Shown: positions 1 to 7,864, counted from the stretch's first letter. The stretch: 64,000 nt of DNA from Sphingomonas taxi (GCF_000764535.1 NZ_CP009571.1:2041001-2105000); one strand, 5' to 3'. The notes: generated by a model from the sequence alone, not told the origin. A program made the numbers and translations.

Positions 1-252
1 GGTCCAGGCACGCATGTTGGTGCCGGCCTGGAAACGCTGGCGCGCCGCCCATGCCTTGAGCAACGTCTCCTGGACGAGGTCGTCGGCGAGGTCGCGGCTG
101 CCGGACAGCGAGCGACCGAAGGCGCGCAGATGCGGGATGACCTGCGCCAGCTGTTTCTTGAATTCGGGGTCGGACAGAGCAACGTGCTCGACCGGCGCTA
201 CGGGAGCGTCGTCGTCTTCGTAATCGTCGTCACGCGTAGCAGGCTGGGTCAT
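1..252 (-). CDS. ecfG: EcfG-type sigma factor, N-terminal part (cut by window edge)
   Basis: The first 84 codons of an extracytoplasmic-function sigma factor run off the left edge. After an acidic, disordered start (DDDYEDDD) comes sigma region 2 with the signature [15 protein letters not shown] at residues 55-69, which contacts the -10 element and core polymerase. PhyR, NepR and a PhyP-like sensor lie within 3.5 kb, so this is most likely the general stress sigma factor EcfG. In the known partner-switch NepR sequesters EcfG until phosphorylated PhyR takes NepR away. The gene reads in the same direction as phyR, 354 bases downstream of its stop, with one small gene between. Region 4 is outside the window, so paralogue identity cannot be settled. 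Confidence 0.85.
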   Translation of the reverse strand, partial: MTQPATRDDDYEDDDAPVAPVEHVALSDPEFKKQLAQVIPHLRAFGRSLSGSRDLADDLVQETLLKAWAARQRFQAGTNMRAWT

Positions 253-346
253 GCAATTCCGTTCAAAGCCGGGGACATCATTGCCGCCTCGGGCAGCAAG
301 ATAAGGGTCCGCGCCGGCAAATGCCAGTGAGACGGGCTCGGTCGAA

Positions 347-484
347 TTATCGCAGGATCAGAAAGGCGAAGATCGCGATGACCAGCACGAGTGACACACC
401 CAGAACGTATCGGGTGACGCCCGGGGTCGCGCCCGCCCGCGCCTCGGTGGTGGTGACATGGACGGGTTCGTTCGGATCAGCCAT
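347..484 (-). CDS. 45-residue single-pass membrane peptide in the stress locus
   Basis: An ATG-to-TAA frame encodes 45 residues: a polar head ([18 protein letters not shown]) and one hydrophobic segment at about residues 27-44 ending in LILR. It lies between phyR and ecfG and reads with both. I recognise no family. Its position, clean membrane helix and correct strand make it a plausible real gene, perhaps a membrane-linked modulator or simply a stress-induced peptide. No function should be assigned. Codon use is GC-rich like its neighbours. Confidence 0.6.
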   Translation of the reverse strand: MADPNEPVHVTTTEARAGATPGVTRYVLGVSLVLVIAIFAFLILR

Positions 485-605
485 GGACGTCAAACACACG
501 ACATCCGTTTTGGGTCCGTAACTTTATTCGACTTTGCCGCAGTCCGGCGATGATCTGGCGATGCCGACGCGCCGTTCCGGATCGAAACGACGCGTCGGCG
601 TGTCG

Positions 606-1415
606 TCACGCGAGAGCGTTGGGGATGGTCGCCTGATCGAAGAACAGCGCCTGACTGATCGCGGCCTTCACCGTCGAACGCTGGAACGGCTTGGTGATCA
701 GGAAGGTCGGCTCGGGACGCTCGCCGGTGAGCAGGCGCTCCGGGAAGGCGGTGATGAAGATCACCGGCACTTCGAACTCCGCGAGGATGTCCTTGACCGC
801 ATCGATGCCCGAGCTGTCGTCGGCGAGCTGGATATCGGCGAGCACCAGACCGGGGCGATCCTCCATCGCCAGCGCGACCGCCTCGTCGCGGGTCACGGCG
901 ACGCCGGTCACCTCATGACCGAGGTCGCGGACGATCGTCTCGATGTCCATGGCGATGATCGGCTCGTCCTCGATGATCAGCACGCGCGCGCGGGTCTGCT
1001 TCTCGATCTCGGCCAGCGCCTCGGCGACCAGAGTCTCGACCTCGCTGGTGTCGACCTCGATCAGATAGGCGGCATCCTCGGGGGTGAAGCCCTCCATCGC
1101 GGTCAGCAACAGCGCCTGACGCGACAGCGGCGTCATGCGGGCGAGACGGGCCCGGGCGACCGCCTCGGTCCCCTCGGCGTCGCTCTGCGAGGTCTGCTCC
1201 TCGCCATCGGCATTGGCCGAGGCCCAGATGCCCTGGAACATACGGTACAGGCCGAGGCGCGGATCGACGTCGCGCGGGAATTGATCCGGCGCCGCGACGA
1301 TCGCCTCCAGCGTGGCGCGGACGTATTTGTCGCCCTGCTGCTGGCTGCCGGTCAGGGCCCGGCCGTAGCGCCGCAGGAAGGGAAGATGCGGTGCGAGTTG
1401 CTGTCCAAGCGACAT
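606..1415 (-). CDS. phyR: PhyR, anti-anti-sigma response regulator
   Basis: This 269-residue protein has the PhyR architecture. Residues 1-140 form a sigma-factor-like domain that mimics EcfG. Residues 143-260 form a receiver domain with the acidic pocket at LIIEDEP (147-152), phosphoacceptor Asp194 in LADIQL, and the family segment around FITAFPERL followed by TKPF (Lys242). When phosphorylated, PhyR binds NepR through the sigma-like domain and frees EcfG. It is divergent from nepR across a 270-base intergenic region. No GGAAC-type promoter is visible on the phyR side, so it may be expressed constitutively or from another sigma factor. Confidence 0.97.
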   Translation of the reverse strand: MSLGQQLAPHLPFLRRYGRALTGSQQQGDKYVRATLEAIVAAPDQFPRDVDPRLGLYRMFQGIWASANADGEEQTSQSDAEGTEAVARARLARMTPLSRQALLLTAMEGFTPEDAAYLIEVDTSEVETLVAEALAEIEKQTRARVLIIEDEPIIAMDIETIVRDLGHEVTGVAVTRDEAVALAMEDRPGLVLADIQLADDSSGIDAVKDILAEFEVPVIFITAFPERLLTGERPEPTFLITKPFQRSTVKAAISQALFFDQATIPNALA

Positions 1416-1567
1416 GGGTGGTGATCACTCCCTGAAGAACTGCCCGGATGTCCGGGATCTGAAATATCGAACGGGTGCCTGATCTGTGCGGGCGCCCGCC
1501 GCTTTGCAACGATGTTTGTCGAAGAACCCGACCGACCCGTGGGCCCGCGGAAATTTCGCGCGACGAT

Positions 1568-1592
1568 GGAACCATCGAAGGCTAATTTGGTT
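1568..1592 (+). promoter_or_regulatory. EcfG-type promoter upstream of nepR
   Basis: GGAAC at 1568-1572 is followed after exactly 16 bases by GGTT at 1589-1592. The known alphaproteobacterial EcfG consensus is GGAAC, 16-17 bases, then CGTT, so this differs at one base. It points toward nepR, whose start lies about 95 bases downstream, and would give the usual positive autoregulation of the stress locus. The start site is inferred, not seen. Confidence 0.65.
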
Positions 1593-1685
1593 TCATCGCC
1601 GATCGAATGGGTCAGCCGCTCCTGATTTGCGGCTATCATTCATTGTGCGTCGATTGCCCGGTAGGACCGGGCCACCCAGGGGGAC

Positions 1686-1856
1686 ATGTTGGAACTGCCC
1701 AGCGACAAGGACACGAAAACGTCTTCCAAAAAGTCTCCTGCCAAGGTTCAGAGCAAGGATCGCGACATGGGCGCGGCACTTCGCTCCGCGTACCAGCGGA
1801 CGATTGATGAAAGCGTTCCCGACGAAATGCTCGACCTGCTGAACAAGCTCGCCTAG
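1686..1856 (+). CDS. nepR: NepR anti-sigma factor
   Basis: This short gene encodes 56 residues. The first 28 are a polar, lysine-rich flexible arm. The rest is the conserved NepR core of two helices, with ALRSAYQRTIDESVP at residues 31-45 and EMLDLLNKL at 47-55. NepR binds and inhibits EcfG, and is released when phosphorylated PhyR binds it. It is divergent from phyR, and the PhyP-like sensor gene starts 8 bases after its stop. In many relatives nepR is joined to ecfG; here phyR lies between them, so the anti-sigma factor and sigma factor are in opposite transcription units. Confidence 0.95.
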   Translation: MLELPSDKDTKTSSKKSPAKVQSKDRDMGAALRSAYQRTIDESVPDEMLDLLNKLA

Positions 1857-1864
1857 CAGAGGGC

Positions 1865-3457
1865 ATGGCCACACCCTTCGCCGCGGCATCCTCCACCCGA
1901 CGCGCGGCAATGGCCCCGGTGTCGGCGCTTTCGCGTTTGCCGACGGGCGCCAAGCTGTTCATCACGCTCAGCATCGCATTGCTGTTACTGGCGCTGATCG
2001 CGATCGGGGCGACGCTGCAGACCGGACGGACCGCGGATGCCGAGGCGCGGGCGCGGCTGCGTATCGCTGCCAACGAGAGTGCGCGCAGCATCGCGATCGA
2101 GCTGATCGGCGACATGACCGCTTTGCGCGTCGCGGTGAATGCGCTCCAGGCCGATGCCGGCGATGCGCCGAGTTGCGCGCGGGCGCAGGGCGTATTTGCG
2201 CAACAGGCGACGACGGGTACGCGCTTCTCGATCGTCGATCGCAATGGCCGGCTGCTGTGCGGCGAACCGCTCGACAGCAACGTCTCGATCGATACCAGCA
2301 CCGCGGTCGGCGCGGCGATCGTTCCCGACAAGGGCCTGATCCTGTCGGTTGCCGGCCCGCGCCGCGGGCCGAGCGCGCGCGTCTTCTTCCCCCGCCCCTT
2401 TCTCGCACGGCTCGCCACGCCGACCAGCCGCGCCGTGCCGCTCGCCAGCGCGCTGGTGCACGACGACACCTCGCTCGACCTCGCCAGCATTCCCGACCTC
2501 GGCCCGCTCGATCGCGTCGAGACCGTCGAGACCGACCTCGGCCTCGGCGGCCTGACGCTGCGGACGAGCACGCGCAGCGCGCCGATCACCTCGTCCTTCC
2601 TCGTCGCGCTGATGCTGCCGCTGTTGATGTGGGCGGCCGCGGCGGGATTGGCATGGTTCATCGTCGACCGGCTGCTGATCCGCCCGCTGCGCCTGCTGCG
2701 CGCCAGCGTCGCCTCCTACACGCCGGGTGAAGTGATCGACCCGGGCCAGCTCGGACCGTTGCCGGCGCAGGAGATCCGCGAGCTCGGCGACACCTTCCGC
2801 GCGATCAGCCGCACCGTCGCGCTGCACGAGGCCGGCTTGGCCGAGGCGGTGGTGCGGCAGACCAAATTGACGCGCGAGGTCCACCATCGCGTCAAGAACA
2901 ACCTCCAGGTCATCTCCAGCCTGATCAATTTCCATGCGCGCGGTGCGCCGAGCCCCGATGCGACCGCGGCCTATGCGTCGATCCAGCGTCGCGTCGACGC
3001 GCTCGCGGTCGTCCACCGCAACCATTTCGCCGAGATGGAGGACAATCGCGGGCTCAACCTGCGTGCGGTGATCGGCGAACTGGCATCGAACATCCGCGCC
3101 ACGGCGCCCGAAGGCGCGACCAGCCTGTCGATCGCGCTCGACGTCGACCCCTATCTCGTCAATCAGGACGTCGCGGTGGCGGTCGCCTTTCTCGTCACCG
3201 AGACGATCGAGCTAGCGATGAATTGCGACCGTGCCGCGCAGATCCGCGTCGCGGTAAAACCCGGCGACGACGACGCCAAGGCGAAGCTCCGCGTCGTCTC
3301 GCGCGCCTTCGTCGCGAGCGAGACGCTGGAGACCTTGCTGTCGACCCGCTACGGCCGGGTGATCGAGGGTCTGTCGCGCCAATTGCGGGCGCCGCTGCAC
3401 CACGATCCGATGACCGGCGCCTATGAAATCGCCATCGCCGTGCTGGGCCGCGACTGA
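1865..3457 (+). CDS. phyP: PhyP-like membrane sensor histidine kinase homologue, degenerate ATPase domain
   Basis: The 530-residue protein has a membrane helix at about 31-50, a periplasmic sensor region to about 240, a second helix at about 243-268, a HAMP-like linker, and a HisKA_2 dimerisation domain with REVHHRVKNNL (His340). The C-terminal ATPase domain looks broken: the N-box region (444-453) reads TETIELAMNC without the usual Asn, and no DxG or GxG box is visible after it. A protein that keeps the phospho-acceptor helix but cannot bind ATP fits a phosphatase, as reported for PhyP of Sphingomonas, a negative regulator of PhyR. It begins 8 bases after nepR and should be cotranscribed. 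The phosphatase role is inferred. Confidence 0.8.
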   Translation: MATPFAAASSTRRAAMAPVSALSRLPTGAKLFITLSIALLLLALIAIGATLQTGRTADAEARARLRIAANESARSIAIELIGDMTALRVAVNALQADAGDAPSCARAQGVFAQQATTGTRFSIVDRNGRLLCGEPLDSNVSIDTSTAVGAAIVPDKGLILSVAGPRRGPSARVFFPRPFLARLATPTSRAVPLASALVHDDTSLDLASIPDLGPLDRVETVETDLGLGGLTLRTSTRSAPITSSFLVALMLPLLMWAAAAGLAWFIVDRLLIRPLRLLRASVASYTPGEVIDPGQLGPLPAQEIRELGDTFRAISRTVALHEAGLAEAVVRQTKLTREVHHRVKNNLQVISSLINFHARGAPSPDATAAYASIQRRVDALAVVHRNHFAEMEDNRGLNLRAVIGELASNIRATAPEGATSLSIALDVDPYLVNQDVAVAVAFLVTETIELAMNCDRAAQIRVAVKPGDDDAKAKLRVVSRAFVASETLETLLSTRYGRVIEGLSRQLRAPLHHDPMTGAYEIAIAVLGRD

Positions 3458-3491
3458 ACGAAAATAATTTCAAACCCGGTCGCTTTTGCAC

Positions 3492-3516
3492 GGAACCAAC
3501 GATCCGAGGCCGGGTT
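3492..3516 (+). promoter_or_regulatory. candidate EcfG-type promoter
   Basis: GGAAC at 3492-3496 and GGTT at 3513-3516 are separated by 16 bases, the same two elements and spacing as the nepR promoter. It starts 34 bases after the sensor gene stop. Downstream, in order, are a strong hairpin (3571-3615) and the entericidin gene (3722). It could drive the lipoprotein gene with a long leader or a small RNA ending near the hairpin. Confidence 0.45.
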
Positions 3517-3570
3517 ATGCAATACGGATCGCGACCTTATGCCCCCCCGCTCTCGCGGTCCACGACATAG

Positions 3571-3615
3571 GCCCGGAAACACTCACCCTCCCCCCCCCGG
3601 TGAATGTTTCCGGGC
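3571..3615. other. long stem-loop with poly-C loop
   Basis: GCCCGGAAACACTCACC at 3571-3587 pairs with GGTGAATGTTTCCGGGC at 3599-3615, a 17-base stem with one mismatch. The loop is almost all C on the + strand. No T-run follows on either side, so it is not a typical intrinsic terminator. It may end or stabilise the upstream transcript or be part of a small RNA. Confidence 0.6.
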
Positions 3616-3665
3616 CTTATCGATTCAATCCTACCGTATCATGGCAGGTCGAGAGTTCCGGGTCC

Positions 3666-3690
3666 GGAACGAATACGCCGCCCGATCATT
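3666..3690 (+). promoter_or_regulatory. candidate EcfG-type promoter of the entericidin gene
   Basis: GGAAC at 3666-3670 is followed after 16 bases by CATT at 3687-3690, one base off the CGTT -10 element. The ATG at 3722 lies 32 bases further on with AGGAGG just before it, a natural promoter-to-gene distance. It is weaker than the nepR promoter at the -10 element. Stress induction of the lipoprotein is inferred. Confidence 0.4.
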
Positions 3691-3721
3691 CCCCTAGCGC
3701 TATTCAAGCCCAGGAGGTTCT

Positions 3722-3856
3722 ATGCGTAAGGTTCTCGGATTGGTCGTCGTCGCGGGTGCGCTCATGGTCAGCGCGTGCAACACGGTCGAAGGCGTCGGCA
3801 AGGACGTAAAGTCGGCCGGCAGCACGGTCGCCAAGACCGCCGACGACGCCAAGTAA
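3722..3856 (+). CDS. entericidin A/B-type small lipoprotein
   Basis: The 44-residue product has a lipoprotein signal ending in VSAC (Cys19) and a short mature part (NTVEGVGKDVKSAG...) typical of the entericidin EcnA/EcnB family. It should be a lipid-anchored envelope peptide. Entericidins in enterobacteria form a toxin/antidote pair; here only one gene is present, as is common in alphaproteobacteria, so a toxin role should not be assumed. A strong AGGAGG site supports the start, a good terminator follows, and EcfG-like promoter elements lie upstream, so it is probably a stress-response gene. Confidence 0.88.
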   Translation: MRKVLGLVVVAGALMVSACNTVEGVGKDVKSAGSTVAKTADDAK

Positions 3857-3880
3857 GCTTCCACCTCACGTGGTCGGAAA

Positions 3881-3911
3881 AGCCTCCGCTCCAGCGAGCG
3901 GAGGCTTTTTT
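3881..3911 (+). terminator. intrinsic terminator after the entericidin gene
   Basis: AGCCTCCGCT at 3881-3890 pairs with AGCGGAGGCT at 3896-3905, loop CCAGCG, followed by a run of T. It lies 25 bases after the lipoprotein stop. The tatC gene converges from the other side, so it may also serve that strand weakly. Confidence 0.9.
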
Positions 3912-3966
3912 GTGTCAGGTATACGTCGGGCATCGGCGACCACGTCGTCCCCAGTGGAGAAGTGGG

Positions 3967-4752
3967 TTACGCCTCGACGATGTCGGTGCCCGCGACCTTC
4001 AACCGCTTGCGTTCGGTGAACCAGATGCCGATGATCGCGACCTCGTAAAGCAGGATCAACGGCACGGCGAGCAGCACCTGGCTCATCAGGTCTGGCGGCG
4101 TCAGCACCGCGGCGATCGCCGTCGCGCCGACGATCGCATAGCGCCGTGCGCCGATCAGCTGCTTGCGCGTGATGATCCCGGCCCGTTCGAGCAGCATCAG
4201 CAACACCGGCAGCAGGAACGCAATGCCGAAGGCGAAGAGGAACTGCATCACGAACGACAGATAGTTGCCGATCGCCGGCAGCGCTTCCTGATGGACGCCG
4301 CCGACGTTGCCCTGGAAGCTCAGCAGGAAATGCAGCGCCATCGGGATCGCCATATAATAAGCGAGTGCGGCGCCGCCGATGAAGAGGATCGGGGTCGCGA
4401 GGATGAAGGGCAGTAACGCGCGCTTCTCCTTGCGGTACAGGCCGGGCGCGACGAACTGCCAGAGCTGGTTGGCGATCACCGGAAAGGCGATCATCATCGC
4501 GGCGAAGAAGGCGACCTTCACCTTGACGAAGAACGCCTCGAAGATCTGCGTGTAGATCACCGTCTTCTGCCCGGCCGACAGCAGCGGCTGGACGAGGAAG
4601 GCGAAGATATCCTCCGCGAACCAATAGCTCAGGCCGAAGGCGACGACGAGCGCGGCGATGCAATAGAGCAGGCGCCGGCGCAATTCGATGAGATGGTCGA
4701 GCAACGGCGCGCGGCTGGCGTCGACCTCGTCCTCGATGTCCATGCCGCTCAT
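3967..4752 (-). CDS. tatC: Sec-independent translocase subunit TatC
   Basis: TatC is the core receptor of the twin-arginine translocon, binding the RR signal and TatB in the inner membrane. The 261-residue protein has the conserved N-terminal LLDHLIELRRRL motif (residues 17-28), the TQIFEAFFVKVKVA region with the conserved Glu, and six hydrophobic segments. Its ATG overlaps the tatB stop by 4 bases (ATGA). It is the last gene of a leftward run tatA-tatB-tatC behind scpB. A probable Tat substrate (the DUF1501 protein) is encoded 7 kb away. Confidence 0.97.
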   Translation of the reverse strand: MSGMDIEDEVDASRAPLLDHLIELRRRLLYCIAALVVAFGLSYWFAEDIFAFLVQPLLSAGQKTVIYTQIFEAFFVKVKVAFFAAMMIAFPVIANQLWQFVAPGLYRKEKRALLPFILATPILFIGGAALAYYMAIPMALHFLLSFQGNVGGVHQEALPAIGNYLSFVMQFLFAFGIAFLLPVLLMLLERAGIITRKQLIGARRYAIVGATAIAAVLTPPDLMSQVLLAVPLILLYEVAIIGIWFTERKRLKVAGTDIVEA

Positions 4753-5144
4753 GATGGCGTGGTATCCGGATGCGGCGCCGGCTTGTGCTCGGGTGCCGGC
4801 GTGACGACCGGCTTTTCGACCATCACGGGCGCATCAGGCTCGGCCTGCCCCGCCGGATCGGCCGCCGCGACCGGTTCGGCGGCGGCAACCGATTCCGCCT
4901 CCGACGACACCGGATGCTCGGCCATGATCCGGGCATTCTCCGCGGCCCAGCGCTTCTCCATTTCTTCCAGCTCCGCCTCGCGGACCATATTGTCGAAACC
5001 CTGGCGGAAGGAGCGCGCGACACCGCGCGCCTTGCCGACCCAATAGCCGACGACCCGCATCGCCTTCGGCAGGTCCTTGGGTCCGATCACCACCAGCGCC
5101 ACGAAAGCGACCAGCAGGAATTCGGACGGCGCGATATCGAACAT
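4749..5144 (-). CDS. tatB: Sec-independent translocase subunit TatB
   Basis: The 131-residue protein starts with a single membrane helix that has the conserved Glu8 (MFDIAPSE) and the hinge VVIGPKDLPKAMR, followed by an amphipathic helix and a charged tail rich in Ala, Glu and Pro. This is the TatB pattern: it joins TatC to hold the RR precursor before TatA assembly. It follows tatA by 28 bases and overlaps tatC by 4 bases. Confidence 0.95.
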   Translation of the reverse strand: MFDIAPSEFLLVAFVALVVIGPKDLPKAMRVVGYWVGKARGVARSFRQGFDNMVREAELEEMEKRWAAENARIMAEHPVSSEAESVAAAEPVAAADPAGQAEPDAPVMVEKPVVTPAPEHKPAPHPDTTPS

Positions 5145-5172
5145 GTAACGCTGTCAGCGGATCGAGGGCGGC

Positions 5173-5412
5173 TTAACGGTCGTCGCGGACGCGCTCGCCG
5201 TCGCGATCGAACGCGGGCTCGGCGGCCTTCTGTGCTTCGATGCGCGGTGCCGGCTTGGCGGGGACGTCGTCGTCGTGTTCGGCCATGCCCTTCTTGAAGT
5301 TCTTCACACCCTTGGCGACATCGCCCATCAGGTTGGAGAATCGGCCGCCGCCGAGCAGCAGAATCGCGACGACGGCAAGAACGAGCAGATGGATCGGGCT
5401 GAAGCTGCCCAT
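5173..5412 (-). CDS. tatA: Sec-independent translocase subunit TatA
   Basis: The 79-residue protein has a short N-terminal membrane helix (IHLLVLAVVAILLLGGG), then the amphipathic helix with the family motif LMGDVAKGVKNFKKGM, then a charged tail. It forms the pore or membrane-thinning oligomer of the Tat system. The usual FG hinge is LGGG here, a mild variation. It lies 27 bases after scpB and leads the tatABC run. An AGGAGA site lies just before the ATG. Confidence 0.95.
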   Translation of the reverse strand: MGSFSPIHLLVLAVVAILLLGGGRFSNLMGDVAKGVKNFKKGMAEHDDDVPAKPAPRIEAQKAAEPAFDRDGERVRDDR

Positions 5413-5439
5413 GGCGTATCTCCTAGAATGTCTTCTTAT

Positions 5440-6018
5440 CTAATCGCTATCGGAGTCCTTTGCCACCTCCAAAGCTTCCTCGAGCGCAAGGTCGACGGGA
5501 TCGAGCAGGCCGGCGGCGCGCAGGTCGTCGATCCCCGGCAGGTCACGACGGCTTTCGAGGCCGAAATGGTCGAGGAAGCCCGGCGTCGTCGCATAGAGCA
5601 ACGGTCGACCCGGCAGCTCGCGCCGCCCCGCCGGGCGCACCCACCCCGCCTCCATCAGCACGTCCAGCGTCCCCTTGGCGGTGGCGACGCCGCGGATCGC
5701 CTCGATCTCGGCGCGGGTGACGGGTTCGTGATAGGCGATGATCGCCAGCGTCTCGATGCCGGCGCGGCTCAGCCGGCGCACCTCCTCGCGATCGCGACGG
5801 AGCAGATGCGCGAGATCGGGCGCGGTCTCGAAATGCCAGCGGTCGCCGCGGCGGACCAGAGCGATGCCGCGGCCGGCATAATCGCGTTCGAGCCGGGCGA
5901 GCACGGCGCGCACATCGACGTTGCCGACATAGGCGCGGATCGAATCGACGCCGAGCGGCTCGGCCGCGGCGAACAGCAGCGCCTCCACCGCGCGCATCGC
6001 GTCGTCGGGGGGCGTCAT
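5440..6018 (-). CDS. scpB: segregation and condensation protein B
   Basis: ScpB is the winged-helix partner of the SMC-ScpA condensin complex. The 192-residue protein starts MTPPDDAMRAVEALLFAA, the usual ScpB opening, and carries the conserved SRAGIETLAIIAYHEPVTRA region and the GRPLLYATTPGFLDHFGL end. The ATG at 6018 overlaps the scpA stop (ATGA), which fixes the start; the longer open frame upstream is read-through inside scpA. The acidic tail (AKDSDSD) is common in the family. Confidence 0.96.
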   Translation of the reverse strand: MTPPDDAMRAVEALLFAAAEPLGVDSIRAYVGNVDVRAVLARLERDYAGRGIALVRRGDRWHFETAPDLAHLLRRDREEVRRLSRAGIETLAIIAYHEPVTRAEIEAIRGVATAKGTLDVLMEAGWVRPAGRRELPGRPLLYATTPGFLDHFGLESRRDLPGIDDLRAAGLLDPVDLALEEALEVAKDSDSD

Positions 6019-6740
6019 TGCAGCGCCCTGAGATACAGCGGCGCGAACGGCGCCGACTGGCGCAATTCCACCCTGCCCTGTTTGGCGAGTTCGAGTGCGG
6101 CGAGGAAGGACGAGGCGAGCGCCGACTTGCGCAGCCGCCCCGATCCGTCGGGCAGGAAGCTCTCCAGCGTCGTCCAGTCGAGGTGCACGCCGATCAGACG
6201 CGACACGCGCTCCAGCGCCGCTTCCAGTGTCATCACCTCGCGATCGGCGACGACGTGCATCACCGGGCGGGTGCGTGCGCTGACCCGGCCATAGGCCGCG
6301 ATGAGGTCGTAGATCTCCGCCTGCCAGCGGGCGTGGCGGATCGTCCGCAGCCCCTCCGGCGCGCGCCGCAGGAAGACGTCGCGGCCCAGCCGGTCGCGCG
6401 CCATCAGCCGCGCACCCGCCTCGCGCATCGCGGCGAGCCGTTCGAGCCGCAATTGCAGGCGCAGCGCGAGTTCCTCGGGGTCGGGCTCCTGCTCCGGGTC
6501 GCGCGGCAGCAGCAGCGCCGACTTCAGATAGGCAAGCCACGCCGCCATCACGAGATAATCGGCGGCGACCTCCAGTTGCAGCGTCTGGCGTTGCTGGATG
6601 TAGCGGAGATATTGCTCGACCAGCGCGAGGATCGACAGTTTGCGCAGATCGACCTTCTGCGCGCGCGCCAGAGTCAGCAGCAGGTCGAGCGGCCCCTCCC
6701 ACCCTTCCAGATCGAGCGTGAGCTGTTCGGGTTCGGCCAT
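6015..6740 (-). CDS. scpA: segregation and condensation protein A
   Basis: ScpA is the kleisin that bridges the SMC heads. The 241-residue protein begins with the family motif LEGWEGPLDLLLTLARAQKVDL (residues about 11-32) and ends with the winged-helix part KQGRVELRQSAPFAPLYLR. Its start overlaps the nagZ stop and its stop overlaps scpB, so nagZ, scpA and scpB are translationally coupled, an order common in alphaproteobacteria. Confidence 0.96.
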   Translation of the reverse strand: MAEPEQLTLDLEGWEGPLDLLLTLARAQKVDLRKLSILALVEQYLRYIQQRQTLQLEVAADYLVMAAWLAYLKSALLLPRDPEQEPDPEELALRLQLRLERLAAMREAGARLMARDRLGRDVFLRRAPEGLRTIRHARWQAEIYDLIAAYGRVSARTRPVMHVVADREVMTLEAALERVSRLIGVHLDWTTLESFLPDGSGRLRKSALASSFLAALELAKQGRVELRQSAPFAPLYLRALQ

Positions 6741-7741
6741 CAGACCAAAGCGAGAAACGCGTCGCGTTGCGCGATCAGCGCGTCGAAATCGCCCGTCGGT
6801 GCGCCGACGCTCGCCATCGCGCGGTCGAGGCGTGCGCGCGCGGCATCGCCGATCGCACCGAGCCTGCCGGCGATCTCGACCATCTCGTCCATCCGCGCCC
6901 AGCAATCGAGGACGAGGTCGCACCCGGCGGCGATCGCACCAGCGGCTTTCTCGCCCGCGGTGCCGGACAGCGCCTTCATGTCGATGTCGTCGGTCATCAG
7001 CAGCCCGTCGAAACCGATCGCGCCGCGGATCACCTGTTCGATCACGATCGGCGAGAGGGTCGCGGGGCGCTCGCGATCCCAGGCCTCGAAGACGATGTGC
7101 GAGGTCATCCCCATCGGCGCCTGCGCCAGCGTGCGGAAGGGTTCGAGATCGACCTCCAGGGCCGCGGCGTCGGCGGTGACGGTGGGGAGGAGATGATGGC
7201 TGTCGACCTGCGCGCGGCCGTGGCCGGGCATATGCTTGACGACGCCGACGACGCCGCCGGCCCCCAGCCCCTCCAGCATCGCGCGGCCGAGCGCGGCAAC
7301 CTGCATCGGCCCGGCACCATAGGTGCGGCAGCTGATCGCCTCGGTGGTGTCGGGCTGCGCGACGTCGATGATCGGGGCGCAATCGACGGTGATGCCGATC
7401 TCGGCGAGCATCAGGCCGAGCGCCTGGCCGTTGGCGCGCATCGCCTGGATCGCCGACATCGGCGCGGTGTCGTAGAGTGCGGCGAAGGCGGGGCCGGCGG
7501 GAAAGGCGGGCCATTCGGGCGGCCCCATGCGGGCGACGCGGCCGCCCTCCTGATCGATCAGGATCGGCAGGTCGGCGCGGCCGGAGAGGTCGCGCAGCGC
7601 GTCGGTGAGCGCGCGAACCTGTTCCCGATCGCGGATGTTGCGCTTGAAGAGGATGTAGCCGGCGGGGTCCGCCTCGGCGAAGAAGGCACGTTCGTCGGGG
7701 GTGAGGGCGAGGCCGGCGATGCCGAAGATGACGGGCTTCAT
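6740..7741 (-). CDS. nagZ: beta-N-acetylglucosaminidase NagZ
   Basis: NagZ is the cytosolic glycoside hydrolase family 3 enzyme that removes GlcNAc from imported anhydro-muropeptides in peptidoglycan recycling. The 333-residue protein has DQEGGRV (63-69), the KHMPGHG loop (169-175) with the following DSHH that supplies the acid/base His, and the nucleophile Asp251 in MTDDIDMKAL. Length and motifs are standard. It precedes scpA with a 4-base overlap. A repeat separates it from the SPOR gene upstream. Confidence 0.96.
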   Translation of the reverse strand: MKPVIFGIAGLALTPDERAFFAEADPAGYILFKRNIRDREQVRALTDALRDLSGRADLPILIDQEGGRVARMGPPEWPAFPAGPAFAALYDTAPMSAIQAMRANGQALGLMLAEIGITVDCAPIIDVAQPDTTEAISCRTYGAGPMQVAALGRAMLEGLGAGGVVGVVKHMPGHGRAQVDSHHLLPTVTADAAALEVDLEPFRTLAQAPMGMTSHIVFEAWDRERPATLSPIVIEQVIRGAIGFDGLLMTDDIDMKALSGTAGEKAAGAIAAGCDLVLDCWARMDEMVEIAGRLGAIGDAARARLDRAMASVGAPTGDFDALIAQRDAFLALV

Positions 7742-7864
7742 GCGGCACGGTTAGCGCGGGTGCGCGCAAGATGCGAGAGCGGGGCGCTTATGTCCTCCCC
7801 GGCGGGGCGAGACCGTTACCGAAGGGGGCCGTGATGAGGTTCCTTCGGTTCGCCCGACAGATTC

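Noticed and set aside
534..1424. Long + strand open frame opposite phyR
   Set aside because: It is a mirror of phyR caused by high GC content; Arg/Asp/Gly/Leu-biased composition and no domain.
3722..3856. Entericidin gene as a toxin-antitoxin pair
   Set aside because: Only one short lipoprotein gene is present; no second small gene in the 260 bases upstream or 100 bases downstream.
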